A stretch of 64,000 bases of DNA. It comes from Hordeum vulgare subsp. vulgare (taxonomy: Eukaryota > Streptophyta > Magnoliopsida > Poales > Poaceae). The DNA is taken from NCBI RefSeq assembly GCF_904849725.1, contig NC_058521.1, forward strand, positions 435,382,676-435,446,675, read 5' to 3'. The translations under genes were made by a program, and so were the position numbers. Below are positions 31,734-41,298 of this stretch, one piece after another (within the stretch, counting starts at the first letter, position 1; each line of letters starts with the position of its first letter). Under the pieces are notes generated by a model. It was not told the DNA's origin and searched no databases. It was given only the letters and a program-made list of their open reading frames with translations.

Positions 31734-33169
31734 TGATGACCCACAAGTATAGGGGATCAATCGTAGTCCTTTCGATAAGTAAGAGTGTCGAACCCAACGA
31801 GGAGCAGAAGGCTCTGATAAACGGTTTTCAGCAAGGTAATAATTGCAAGCACTGAAAGTAGCGGTAACAAGCAATGGTGTAGCAAGGTGAAACGTATTAA
31901 GCGAAAAGTAACAAGTAACAAGTAGTAGCAACGGTGCAGAAAGTGGCCCAATCCCTTTTGTAGCAAGGGACAAGCCTAAGATAAGTCTTATAGGAGGAAA
32001 AACGCTCCCGGGGATACACGGGAATTTCTATCATGCTAGTTTCATCATGTTCATATGATTCGCGTTCGTTACTTTGATAGTTGGATATGTGGGAGCATCG
32101 ACAACTACAAAAGAAGAATTAAGACAACGTCTAACCATAGCATTAAACTAGTGGATCCAAATCAACCCCTTACGAACCAACGCATAGAGTGGGGTTTAAG
32201 CTTCTGTCACTCCAGTAACCCATCATATACTTATTACTCCACAATGACTTCCTATAGGCCCAAATATGGTGAAGTGTTATGTAGTCGACGTAACCATAAC
32301 ACCACTAGAGGAAAAGACAACATACAACATATCAAAATACCAAATGAATATCAAATTCACATGATTATTATCAGCATGACTTATCCCATGTCCTCAGGAA
32401 CAAAATTAACTACTCACAAAGCATAATCATAATCATGATCAAAGGTGTAATGAATAACATCAAGGATCTGAACATAAACTCTTCGACCAAGTAATCAAAC
32501 TAGCATCAACTACAAAGAGTAATCAACACTACTAGTAACCTTACAAGTACCAATCGGAGTCGTGAGACAGAGATTGGTTAGAAGAGATGAACTAGGGATT
32601 GGAGAGGAGATGGTGTTGATGAAGATGTTGATGAAGATGCCTCCCCTCCGACGAGAGGAGTGTTGGTGATGACGATGGTGACGATTTCCCCCTCCGGGAG
32701 GGAAGTTTCCCCGGCAGGATCGTCCTGCCGGAGCTCTAGATTGGATTTGCTCAAGTTCCGCCTCGTGGCGGCGGCGAAACCACGAAAAAGCTCCCGATTG
32801 ATTCTTTCTGGAACGAAACCCTTCATATAGCAAAAGAGGGGGGCCAGTGGGTCGTTAGGGAGCCCATAAGCTTGCCCTCCCGATTGTGGCGCCCTGGTAG
32901 CCCCCCTCCAGTACTTCTTTCGCCCAGTATTTTTTATATAATCCCAAAAAATTACATGTAACTTTTGAGGGCATTTGGAGATTTGCAGAATAGTGGACTA
33001 AGATTTGCTCCTTTTCCAGTCCAGAATTCCAGTTGCCTGAATTCTCCCTCTTCAAATAAACCTTGCAAAATAAGAGAGAAAAGGCATAAATATGGTACCA
33101 CAAAGTAATATAACAGCCCATAAAGCAATAAATATCAACATGAAAGCATGATGCAAAATGGACGTATCA
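31734..33169 (-). repeat. 5' LTR of D-inner (1,436 bp)
   Basis: Same ends as the 3' LTR. Compared with it, this copy lacks about 70 bp (joined near 32093) and about 30 bp of the GC-rich hairpin (joined near 32880). Both losses postdate insertion. Confidence 0.95.
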
Positions 33170-33370
33170 GGTTGCTAGAGTGACAGAAGCTTAAACCGTA
33201 TTTTATGCGTGGCTTCTTAAGGGGCTGATTTGGATCCACTAGTTTAATGCTATGGTTAGACTTTGTCTTAATTCTTCTTTCGTCGTTGTGGATGCTTGCA
33301 AGAGGGGTTAATCATAAGTGGAAGGTTTATCCAAGTAATGGCAGCACCCAAGCACCGGTCCACCCACATA
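33170..33370 (+). repeat. 5' LTR of D-outer, resumed and truncated
   Basis: After the TSD copy GGTTG (33170-33174) the LTR resumes with CTAGAGTGACAGAAGC and runs to CCACCCACATA. There it stops about 270 bp short of the LTR end seen in G and is joined to integrase sequence through a CATA overlap. Confidence 0.92.
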
Positions 33371-33876
33371 AGGCATATTGGGCAATCAAAGAGCTCAACT
33401 TTAATTTCAAACTCGCTTGTGAGAAGAGGTTATTTGATATTAGCTCACTTGATGAATGGAGAGCTCAAGCATATGAAAATGCAAAGTTGTTCAAAGAAAA
33501 AGTTAAGAGGTGGCATGATAAAAGGATACAAAACTGTGAGTTCAATGTAGGTGATTATGTCTTGCTATTCAATTCTCGTTTAAGATTTTTTGCAGGCAAG
33601 CTTCTCTCTAAATGGGAAGGTCCTTACATTATTGAGGAAATATATCGTTCTGGTGCCATCATGATCAACAAAACAGAAGGTAATTTTTCGAGAGTGGTAA
33701 ATGGGCAAAGAATCAAGCATTATATCTCAGGTACTCCTATAAATGTTGAAAGAAATATTATCAATACCATTACTCCGAAGGAGTACGTAAGGGATATTTA
33801 TCAGCCTGTTTCAGACTCCAAAAACGAAGAGGTATGTGATTCAGTAAGTAAACCGACTCCAAAAATTTTCCAGTAG
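33371..33876 (+). pseudogene. Integrase C-terminal remnant of D-outer fused to LTR
   Basis: An open frame of 209 codons starts at 33247 inside the LTR, so its first about 41 residues are translated LTR. The rest is the integrase C-terminal region: [77 protein letters not shown], ending LKPTPKIFQ-like at the same point as the other copies. The whole catalytic core is missing. The fusion is a deletion product and not a functional gene. Confidence 0.93.
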
Positions 33877-33939
33877 CAATTTTTCTCCGTTTTGGATTCT
33901 TTAGAAAAATAGAAAAAATTAAAGTAGTCCGGAAAGAGC

Positions 33940-34159
33940 ATGAGGAGGCGACAAGCTTGCCAGGCGCGGCCTACCCCTGGCCGTTCCTAGGTGGCTTGTG
34001 GGCACCTCGTGTGCCTCCCGGACTCCGTTTTCTTGAGGAGTACTCCTTTTGGTCGGGAAAAATTCATTATATATTCTCCCGCAAGGTCTGACCCTCGTAT
34101 CACGCAAATATCACGTGTTTTCGTTTCGAGCCTGTATCTGCCGCAGATTTAGGGCAAGG
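33940..34159 (+). promoter_or_regulatory. Hairpin, TATA-like box and splice acceptor-like site upstream of the extra ORF (D-outer)
   Basis: The inverted repeat lies at 33949-34001, a CATTATATATTCTCC TATA-like box near 34064-34078, and CTGCCGCAG near 34138-34146. This is the same arrangement as in D-inner and G. Confidence 0.45.
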
Positions 34160-34575
34160 ATGTCGTCTTAGGAATCTGTCGGGGAGAACGATCTCCCTCA
34201 AGTCTATGAAGAAGTAAATGCTGATCTGAAAAGAATGGAGGTTATGGAGAACAAGGAAAGGCTACCTGAAGAAACTAAGGGAAAAGTAACGAGGAGAATC
34301 CGGTGTTCGACGAAGGGCAATCTGTGCTCAACAAGGAAGAAGCTGAGGAAGAGGATTTTCTTCAACCCTACCTCCACCTTTTACCTCCATCCTTGATTGA
34401 CCTCTTGAGGTTATGTGAAATAACTCATGTTCGTAATACTTATCTCACTCGTGAAGTTGTTTTGCTAGAGAAACATATCATTGAGCTCCAAGGTATAAAT
34501 CAAAGATTGATGGCCCTCTTGGAATCAAAAGACAAGACAGCTCCACCACCATCACCTCCGAAGGAAGACAACTAA
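34160..34575 (+). pseudogene. Extra ORF after integrase in D-outer, broken
   Basis: Starts ATGTCGTCTTAG: the fourth codon is a TAG where G has CAG. Reading on gives ESVGENDLPQVYEEVNADLK, then a one-base loss near 34285-34300 shifts the frame. From 34303 it is open again (FDEGQSVLNKEEAEEEDFLQ ... LTREVVLLEKHIIELQGINQ ... PPPSPPKEDN). It is close to the G version over its whole length and different in the centre from D-inner. Confidence 0.85.
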
Positions 34576-36101
34576 GAATGGGTATGGCAGTCCCCTTGGC
34601 TTGTGCCAAGCTTGGGGGAGTTGCCCCGGTATCATATCACCATCACATCTTTTGCCTTTACCTTTTTCTTAGTTTGGTCCTTTTTGGTTTTATCTTTCTC
34701 TAGTAGAATAAAGTTCTTAGTGTTATAGGCTTGAGTTTTGCTTTGTGTCACCCCCAATGTATTCGAGCTCGTAAGTCATATAATAAAGAGTGTTTTAGTT
34801 AAGAGCCTTGCATCATGCCATGATCTAAAAAAAGAATAATAAGAGAACATAAGCATGAAAGATCATGTAATGATTTTATGGGAAGTGATGGCTTCACATA
34901 TAAAAAGAATGTTGATTGAAACATGTTGTGGGTGGACAAACGTAGACCTTGGTCATTGTTGCAATTAATAGGAAGTAATAAAGAAGGAGAGGTTCACATA
35001 TAAATATATCATCTTGGGCACCATCTATGATTGTGGACACTCATTAAACTATTACATGCTTAGAAGTAGATGTTGGACAAGGAATACAACATAATGAATT
35101 ATGTTTGCTTGGTTCCAAACAATGTTATATGACTAGAGATCCCTTAGCATGTGACGCTTGCTTCCACCTCATATCAGCCAAAACTTCCGCACTAAGTAGA
35201 GATACTACTTGTGCATCCATAAACCTTCAACCCAGTTTTGCCATGAGAGTCCACCATACCTACCTATGGATTGAAGAAGATCCCTCAAGTAAGTTGTCAT
35301 CGGTGCAAGCAATAAAAATTGCTCCCTAAATATGTATGATCTATTAGTGTATGGAAAATAAGCTTTGTACGAACCTATGATGAGGAAGACATAAAAGCGA
35401 CAGACTGCATAATAAAGTTCTTTATCATAGGAGGCAATATAAAGTGACGTTCCTTCACACTAATAGGTCGCACATCCAAACGTTAAAAGCGCATGATAAC
35501 CTCTGCTTCCCTCTACGAAGGGCCTATCTTGTACCTTTACTTTTTGTCCTTAAAAGTGTCATGGTGAACGACACCAATTCCTTATTTCGCCTTTATCTTG
35601 GCTAACATCATATGCTAGGGAAATATCTATATTCATATGTCAACTTGGAAGTAAGTAACCATGAATTATTATTGTTGACATTACCCTTGAGGTAAGTAGT
35701 TGGGAGGCGAAACTATAAGCCCCTATCTTTCTCTGTGTCCAACTGAAACTTTGAACTCAGGAGTACCACGTGAGTTTTAGCAATTGTAGAAGACGAAAGG
35801 ATGATTTAGTATGTGGATTTGCTTTACAAGCTCTTATTTGACTCTTTCCGATGTTATGATAAATTGCAATTGTTTCATTGACTAAAGGCTATTGTTTGTT
35901 AATCCTCATTAAGGTTTTGGACCCATACTTTACATTGTGAAGGAATTATCACTTTAGCATAAGAGATTATATGATGATATTATTGTTCTAATTATGATCA
36001 TGATGCCTGCATGTGTGTATCTTGTTTTGTCGACACCTCTATCTCTAAACATGTGGGCATATTTGTTGATCTCGGCTTTCGCTTGAGGACAAGCGAGGTC
36101 T
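34576..36101 (+). other. Long 3' internal region of D-outer
   Basis: It aligns with 24647-26167 (reverse) and 52010-53516. It includes the second small frame described at 35040-35329. Nothing else coding is visible. Confidence 0.6.
35040..35329 (+). CDS. Candidate second small ORF of D-outer
   Basis: The frame holds NELCLLGSKQCYM, RDPLACDACFHLISAKTSAL, RDTTCASINLQPSFAMRVHH and TYLWIE, then a tail to the stop at 35329. An ATG is present at 35105; upstream residues also match D-inner in frame. It is nearly identical to D-inner, while the neighbouring 138-aa ORF differs greatly between these two elements. It may be a small protein or a conserved RNA. Confidence 0.3.
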
Positions 36102-36115
36102 AAGCTTGGGGGAGT

Positions 36116-37638
36116 TGATACGTCCGTTTTGCATCATGCTTTCATGTTGATATTTATCGCTTTATGGGCTGTTATTACACTTCACGGTACAATACTTATG
36201 CCTTTTCTCTCTTATTTTATAAGGTTTACATGAAGAGGGAGAATGTCGGCAGCTGGAATTCTGGTGTGAAAAAGGAGCAAGTTTGAGATACTTATTCTGC
36301 GCAACTCCAAAAGCCGTGAAAATGAACGAGGAATTTATTTGGAATTATAAAAAATACTTGGCGGAAGAAGTATCAGAGGGGAGCCACCAGGAGGCCACAA
36401 GCCTGCGAGGCGCGGCCCACCCCCCTGGCCGCGCCTAGGTGGCTTGTGCACCCCCTGATGCCCCTCTGGCTCCCATCTTTTTCTAAAAGGAGGGTTTCAT
36501 TCCAAAAAAATCAGGAGGAGGCTTTCGGAAGGAATCGCCGCCGCCACGAGGTGGAACTTGAGCCGAACCAATCTAGAGGTCCGGCAAGGTCGTCCTGCCG
36601 GGGAAACTTCCCTCCCGGAGGGGGAAATCGTCACCATCGTCATCACCAATACTCCTCTCATCGGAGGAGACTCATCACCATCAACATCTTCATCAGCACC
36701 ATCTCATCTCCAAACCCTAGTTCATCTCTTGTAACCAATCTCCGTCTCGCGACTCCGATTGGTACTTGTAAGGTTGTTAGTAGTGTTAATTACTCTTTGT
36801 AGTTGATGCTAGTTCGATTACTCGGTGGAAGATTAAATGTTAAGATCCTTGATGCTATTCAATACCTCTCTAGTCATGAACATAATTATGCTTTGTGAGT
36901 AGTCACTTTCGGTCCTCAGGACATGGGATAAGTCTTGCTATAAGTAGTCATGTGAATTTGGTATTCGTTCGATATTTTGATGCGTTGTATGTTGTTTTTC
37001 CTCTAGTGGTGTTATGTGAACGTCGATTACATAACACTTCACAATTATTTGGGCCTAGTTGAAGGCATTGGGAAGTAATAAGGAGATGATGGGTTGCTAG
37101 AGTGACAGAAGCTTAAACCCTAGTTTATGTGTTGCTTCGTAAGGGGCTGATTTGGATCCACTAGTTTAATGCTATGGTTAGACTTTGTCTTAATTCTTCT
37201 TTCGTAGTTGCGGATTCTTGCGAGAGGGGCTAATCATAAGTGGGAGGTTTGTCCAAGTAAGGGCAGCACCCAAGCACCGGTCAACCCACATATCAAACTA
37301 TCAAAGTAGCGAACGCGAATCATATGAACATGTTGAAAACTAGCTTGACAGAAATTCCCATGTGTCCTCGGGAGCGCTTTACCTCCTATAAGAGTTTGTC
37401 CAGGCTTGTCCCTTGCTATAAAAGTGAATGGGCTATCTTTTTGCACCTTTTTTACTATTTTTACTTGCTACTTGCTATGAATGATCTTACCACACAACTA
37501 TCTGTCAACGACAATTTCAGTGCCTGCGGAGATTACCTTGTTGAAAACCACTTGTCAGTTCCTTCTACTCCTCGTTGGGTTCCACACTCTTACTTATTGA
37601 AAGGACTACTATAGATCCCCTACACTTGTGGGTCATCA
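36116..37638 (+). repeat. 3' LTR of D-outer (1,523 bp), complete
   Basis: From TGATACGTCC to GGGTCATCA. It is preceded by the PPT AAGCTTGGGGGAGT and followed by TSD AGACT at 37639-37643. The hairpin is at 36394-36448. Confidence 0.95.
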
Positions 37639-37643
37639 AGACT

Positions 37644-38193
37644 TACCACGAGTGTTGGGCGAGGACTGTGTGTCCTTAGCTCACAGACACTACGGTAGGG
37701 ACTCTGTGTCCCGAGACTGTGTCTCCTTTGGTTTGAATACCATGCCACCCCAAACCAGATGTACAACTGTCACAGCTGTTGGCATTGGGTCATCAAACCA
37801 TTGTCTTCATCAAGCTACGAGTTCTATTTCTTCAACTTTTTCATTTCCTGTTATTCTTCACCTGATTATCCTGTTATTCTTCATCAAGCTACGGGTTCTA
37901 TTTCTTCAACTTTTTCATTTCATGTTATTCTTCACCTGATTATCAAGCTACGGGTTCTAATTCTTCACTCAAGTTATTCTTCACCTGATTATCCTGTTCA
38001 CGCAACCTACGCAAATCGAACACATCAACTCAATTTGAGGACTAAGCTATAGTCGCTTTTGCATATCTGTTTGAGTACTTATTTTGCTGCACTCAGTTCA
38101 TGACTGAGGACTTTCCTCACTAGGAATTTCCTTAGTGATGAATTTGTAAAAATTGCCTATTCATCCCCCTCTAGTCGATACAATGCACTTTCA
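37644..38193 (+). repeat. 3' LTR of element C, second part
   Basis: The LTR of C resumes after the AGACT TSD and ends GCACTTTCA. It contains a 59-74-bp tandem repeat at 37809-37998. The total C LTR is about 1.43 kb once D is removed. The right flank begins GCATC; the left TSD partner lies outside the window. Confidence 0.85.
37809..37998 (+). repeat. Tandem repeat in the LTR of element C
   Basis: Units start with ATCAAGCTACGRGTTCTA at 37809, 37883 and 37942. The first unit is 74 bp; the second is about 59 bp because 15 bp are missing; the third is partial. Each contains TTATTCTTCACCTGATTATC. Confidence 0.85.
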
Positions 38194-38521
38194 GCATCTC
38201 GGTGGTACCGATATGTGACCTCGACCAGTTTCCAACTCTCGGTGAGACCGATTTCAAACTCAGAAATTCCGGTTCTTGAAATCTTCTCGACAGAAAGTTG
38301 GTCACTTAATCTGTGTGGCACCAATGTGAAAGTTGGTGGTACCGAGATGGTAGGGTTTGGTATAGGATCTTTCAAGTATAAAATCGGTAGGGCCAAATGG
38401 AAATAGTTTGTGGCACCGATTTTGCAGGTTTGGCTTTGGACAGAGATATTTTGTGGTAGAATGGCTGAGTATTTTTGGTGGCTACCTCTAAGCACTTGAG
38501 CGACCAATTCATCATAATACC
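38194..38521. repeat. Unclassified repeat segment (copy 1) with CTCGGTGGNACCGA motifs
   Basis: This segment aligns in direct orientation with about 40605-40955, sharing CTCGGTGGTACCGA-type strings, TAGGGTTTGG and GGCTACCTCTAAGCACTTG. I see no ORF. Element C inserted into it on the left and LTR H1 follows on the right. It could be part of a DNA transposon, but no terminal inverted repeat is seen. Confidence 0.55.
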
Positions 38522-39970
38522 CGATACGCCTCCAACGTATCTATAATTTTTGATGGTTCCATGAAGTTTGGATGTTTTGTATGCCTTTTATATCTTTTTT
38601 GGGACTAACTTATTAACTTAGTGCCAAGAGCCAGTTCCTGTTTTTCCGTGTTTTTGACTTTTTTCAGAGGAGAATATTAAAGAGAGTCCAAACGGAATAA
38701 AATTTCCGAAAAGATTTCTTCCGGAACATAAGATACGCAGGAAGCTTGAGAACCAAGGCAGAGGGCACTAGGGGAGGCCACAAGCCCCCTAGCCGTGGCC
38801 TTGGGGGGCCTGCGCCTAGCAGGCTTGTGGGCCCACTGTGGCTCCTCTGCCCAACTTCTTCCGCCTATAAATCCCCGAAAAATATGAAACCACGAGAGAG
38901 AGCCACGAAAATACTTTTCCACCGCTGCAAGCTTCTGTCTCCGCAAGATCCCATTTGGGGCACGTTCTGGTGCCCTGTCGGAGGGGGGATTCGGACACGA
39001 AGGGCTTCGTCATCAACATCATTGCCTCTCCGATAATGCGTGAGTAGATCACCATAGACCTTCGGGTCCATAGCTAGTAGCTAGATGGCTTCGTCTCTCT
39101 CTTGGATCTTCAATACAAAGTTCTCCATGATCTTCATGGAGATCTATCTGATGTAATCTTCTTTTGTGGTGTGTTTGTCGAGATCCGATGAATTGTGGAT
39201 TTATGATCAGATTATCTATGAATCTTATTTAAGTTTCATCTGATCTCTTATATGCATGGTTTCATATCCTTGTAGTTCTCTTCGAATTGTGGGTTTCGTT
39301 TGGCCAACTTGATCTACAGTTCTTGCAATGGGAGAAGTGCTTGGTTTTGGGTTCATACCCTGCGGTGACCTCACCCAGTGACAGAAGGGGTAGCAAGGCA
39401 CGCATCGTGTTGTTGCCATCAAGGGTAAAAAGATGGGGTTTATATCTATTGCAGGAATTTATCCCTCTACATCATGTCATCTTGCTTAAGGCGTTACTCT
39501 ATTTGTCATTAACTCAATACACTAGATGCATGCTGGATAGCGGTCGATGTGTGGAGTAATAGTAGTATATGCAGAAAGTATCGGTCTACTTGTCTCGGAC
39601 GTGATGCCTATATGTATGATCATTGCCTTAGATATCATCATGACTTTGCGCGGTTCTATCAATTGCTCGACAGTAATTCGTTCACCCACAGTAATATTTG
39701 CTATCTTGAGAGAAGCCTCTAGTAAACACAATGGCCCCGGGGTCTACTTCACATCATATTTTCAGCCCTACACTTTTACTTTGTTGCACTTTCCGCCTTC
39801 AGATCTCACCTTGCAATCAATCGTGAAGGGATTGACAACCCCTTTGTAGCGTTGGGTGCAAGTTTGCTGTTTTTGCGCAGGTACTTTGCAGACTTGGCTT
39901 GATACTCCTACTGGATTGATACCTTGGTTCCCAAACTGAGGGAAATACTTACTACTATTGTGCTGCATCA
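38522..39970 (+). repeat. LTR H1 of a further Gypsy family, plus orientation, with truncated leader
   Basis: It opens CGATACGCCTCCAACGTATC (TG decayed to CG) and ends GCTGCATCA. About 46 bases of leader follow (CCCTTTCCTCTTCAAGGG...CTCAAGAGGTAGCA, to about 40016) and then the element stops. The sequence resembles LTRs of Sabrina-type Athila elements; the name is tentative. No internal coding remains. A hairpin like that of the D family is at 38777-38830. Confidence 0.85.
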
Positions 39971-40016
39971 CCCTTTCCTCTTCAAGGGAAAAACCAACGC
40001 AAGCTCAAGAGGTAGC

Positions 40017-40966
40017 AATACCTCACCCCCTTTTAATAGTATTGGCTTTCCTATAAACTCAAACTGATTTCTCACAAATGTAAAATGTAGAGTCTTGTTG
40101 CTTCAAGCTTGAGACAATCCTATCCCTTCTTAGCATCAAGGGGCTTCTCCTCACAATCCTTTAGCCAATGCTCTATGTGGACTATACCTGAAATATACTA
40201 GGTAAAAGTGTTAGTCCAAGAGACAATGTATGTTGTTATTTATTATCAAAACCTCCAAGGGAGCATATGTGCTTTCAGCATTAGTACGATGAACTCCTTA
40301 CTTTTGTGCTTCAAAAGATAGTCTCCTCAAGACACAATCACTCTCTCACAGATTTTGCATGGGTAGAAAAGATTGATTGGGTGGAAAGCAACTTGGGAAG
40401 GCTAGAAATCAAGATTCAAATGGTAGGATTGGAATATATTGATCTCAACACATGAGTATGTGGCTCTCTCTTAGAAAAATGGATATGGCAAGTGTATGTG
40501 TGTTCTGAGTGCTCCCTCTATGAATGAGAGGTGGTGTATGGGTATATATAGGCATCTCCAAAAATCCCACCGTTACAACATTATTTCCCAACTCGGTGAA
40601 ACGGAAGTGAATCTCGGTGGCACGAGCTTGCACAAAATGTGGCAACTTTTGTATTCTCAGTGATACTGATATGGGTGACCTAGGGCAGTTTCCAAATCTC
40701 GGTAAGACTGATTCCAAAACTCGGATTTTGTTTTCTTGAAAACGACATACCAAAAACTTGGTCACTGATTTTGGTGGTACCCAGACTCTAGGGTTTGGCA
40801 AAGGTTCTCTTTGGTGGAAAATTGGTATGGTTGAATGGAAATTCTTGGTTGCACCGATTTTGATATCTAGGCTTTGGAGAAAGAGTTATTGTGGGAGAAT
40901 GGATGAGTACTTTTTGTGGCTACCTCTAAGCACTTGGCCAACCAGATCATCATAGACACATCATCC
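40017..40966. repeat. Unclassified repeat region, including copy 2 of the CTCGGTGG segment
   Basis: 40023-40290 aligns with 44465-44725 (TGTAGAGTCTTG, CAAGGG, CTCCTCAC, CCAATGC, GAAATATAC). 40605-40955 is the second copy of 38194-38521. No coding sequence is recognised. The region lies between two inward-facing LTRs. Confidence 0.55.
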
Positions 40967-41187
40967 CCTTTTAATATTACTAGCAAAAATGCATGTGCGT
41001 TGGAACGGGAGATATAATTGATGTGTATTTAAAATTAGCTAGAATTAGATGGGCAAAACACAATGATATATAAATTGCTATTGCATATCATTTTGTTTTT
41101 CCAATCTGATTCTAGCTAATTTTTAATACACATCACTTATATCTTCCGATGCAACGCACAAACAATTTTGCTAGTCTCGCTAAAAGG
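40967..41187. mobile_element. Fold-back (MITE-like) element, 221 bp
   Basis: The two halves are inverted copies over about 105 bp each. The left arm has CCTTTTA...ACTAGCAAAAATG, GTGCGTTG, AGATATAA, TGATGTGTATT and AAAATTAGCTAGAAT. The reverse complement of the right arm repeats these strings in the same order. Only a few bases form the loop, so it would fold into one long hairpin. I cannot define a target duplication. It codes for nothing; superfamily unassigned. Confidence 0.8.
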
Positions 41188-41298
41188 TAGACAGTAACTC
41201 CCCTTGCATGAAGATTCCCGCAATGATACATGCTACGTCGACAGAAACCTTCTGTCGTCTCTTGAGCTTGCGTTGGTTTTCACTTCAAGACGAAAGGG
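41188..41298 (-). other. Leader remnant of LTR H2
   Basis: On the minus strand it reads CCCTTTCGTCTTGAAGTG...AACGCAAGCTCAAGAG, like the leader after H1, then a degenerate PBS region (TTTCTGTCGACG) and about 60 more bases. It ends against the fold-back element. Confidence 0.65.

Larger units (their letters stand above)
23107..33169 (-). mobile_element. Element D-inner: full-length Athila-clade Gypsy, minus strand
   Basis: The element is 10,063 bp with TSD GGTTG (23102-23106 and 33170-33174). On the minus strand the order is 5' LTR (33169-31734), tRNA-Asp-type PBS, gag, protease, RT, RNase H, integrase, a 138-aa extra ORF, a second conserved segment, PPT and 3' LTR (24632-23107). The Athila clade is supported by the tRNA-Asp PBS, the FMDD form of the RT box, the integrase style ([17 protein letters not shown]) and an extra ORF after integrase. 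A few stops and one frameshift region break pol. It belongs to the same family as D-outer and G; possible names (WHAM, Sabrina) are uncertain. Confidence 0.95.
22129..37638 (+). mobile_element. Element D-outer: Athila-clade Gypsy with internal deletion, split by D-inner
   Basis: The ends TGATACGTCC (22129) and GGGTCATCA (37638) are flanked by AGACT on both sides. The 5' LTR runs 22129-23106, is interrupted by D-inner (23107-33169), resumes at 33170 (the five TSD bases repeat) and stops at 33370. There it is fused to the C-terminal part of integrase. The end of the LTR, PBS, gag, protease, RT, RNase H and most of integrase are gone. Remaining parts are the integrase tail, an extra ORF, the post-ORF region and a complete 3' LTR (36116-37638). 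Confidence 0.92.
13252..38193 (+). mobile_element. Element C: 3' part of a Maximus/SIRE-like Copia (Sirevirus), interrupted by element D
   Basis: From 13275 the sequence is a Copia integrase C-terminal half, then RT, RNase H, a 5.6 kb post-pol region with env-like frames, a PPT and an LTR opening TGTAAGTGCATCTAGTGCC. The LTR is split: 21243-22128, then the 15.5 kb D-outer insertion (TSD AGACT), then 37644-38193, ending CACTTTCA. The 5' LTR, gag, protease and the integrase N-terminal part are missing from the window. An extra ORF region after pol and a long PPT-flanked 3' region are typical of Sireviruses. All frames carry stops, so this is an old copy. Confidence 0.75.

Noticed and set aside
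39287..39849. Frames in H1, H2 and H3 with similar translations (39547, 41546, 54298)
   Set aside because: LTR translation in both directions. Similarity reflects the same LTR family, not coding.
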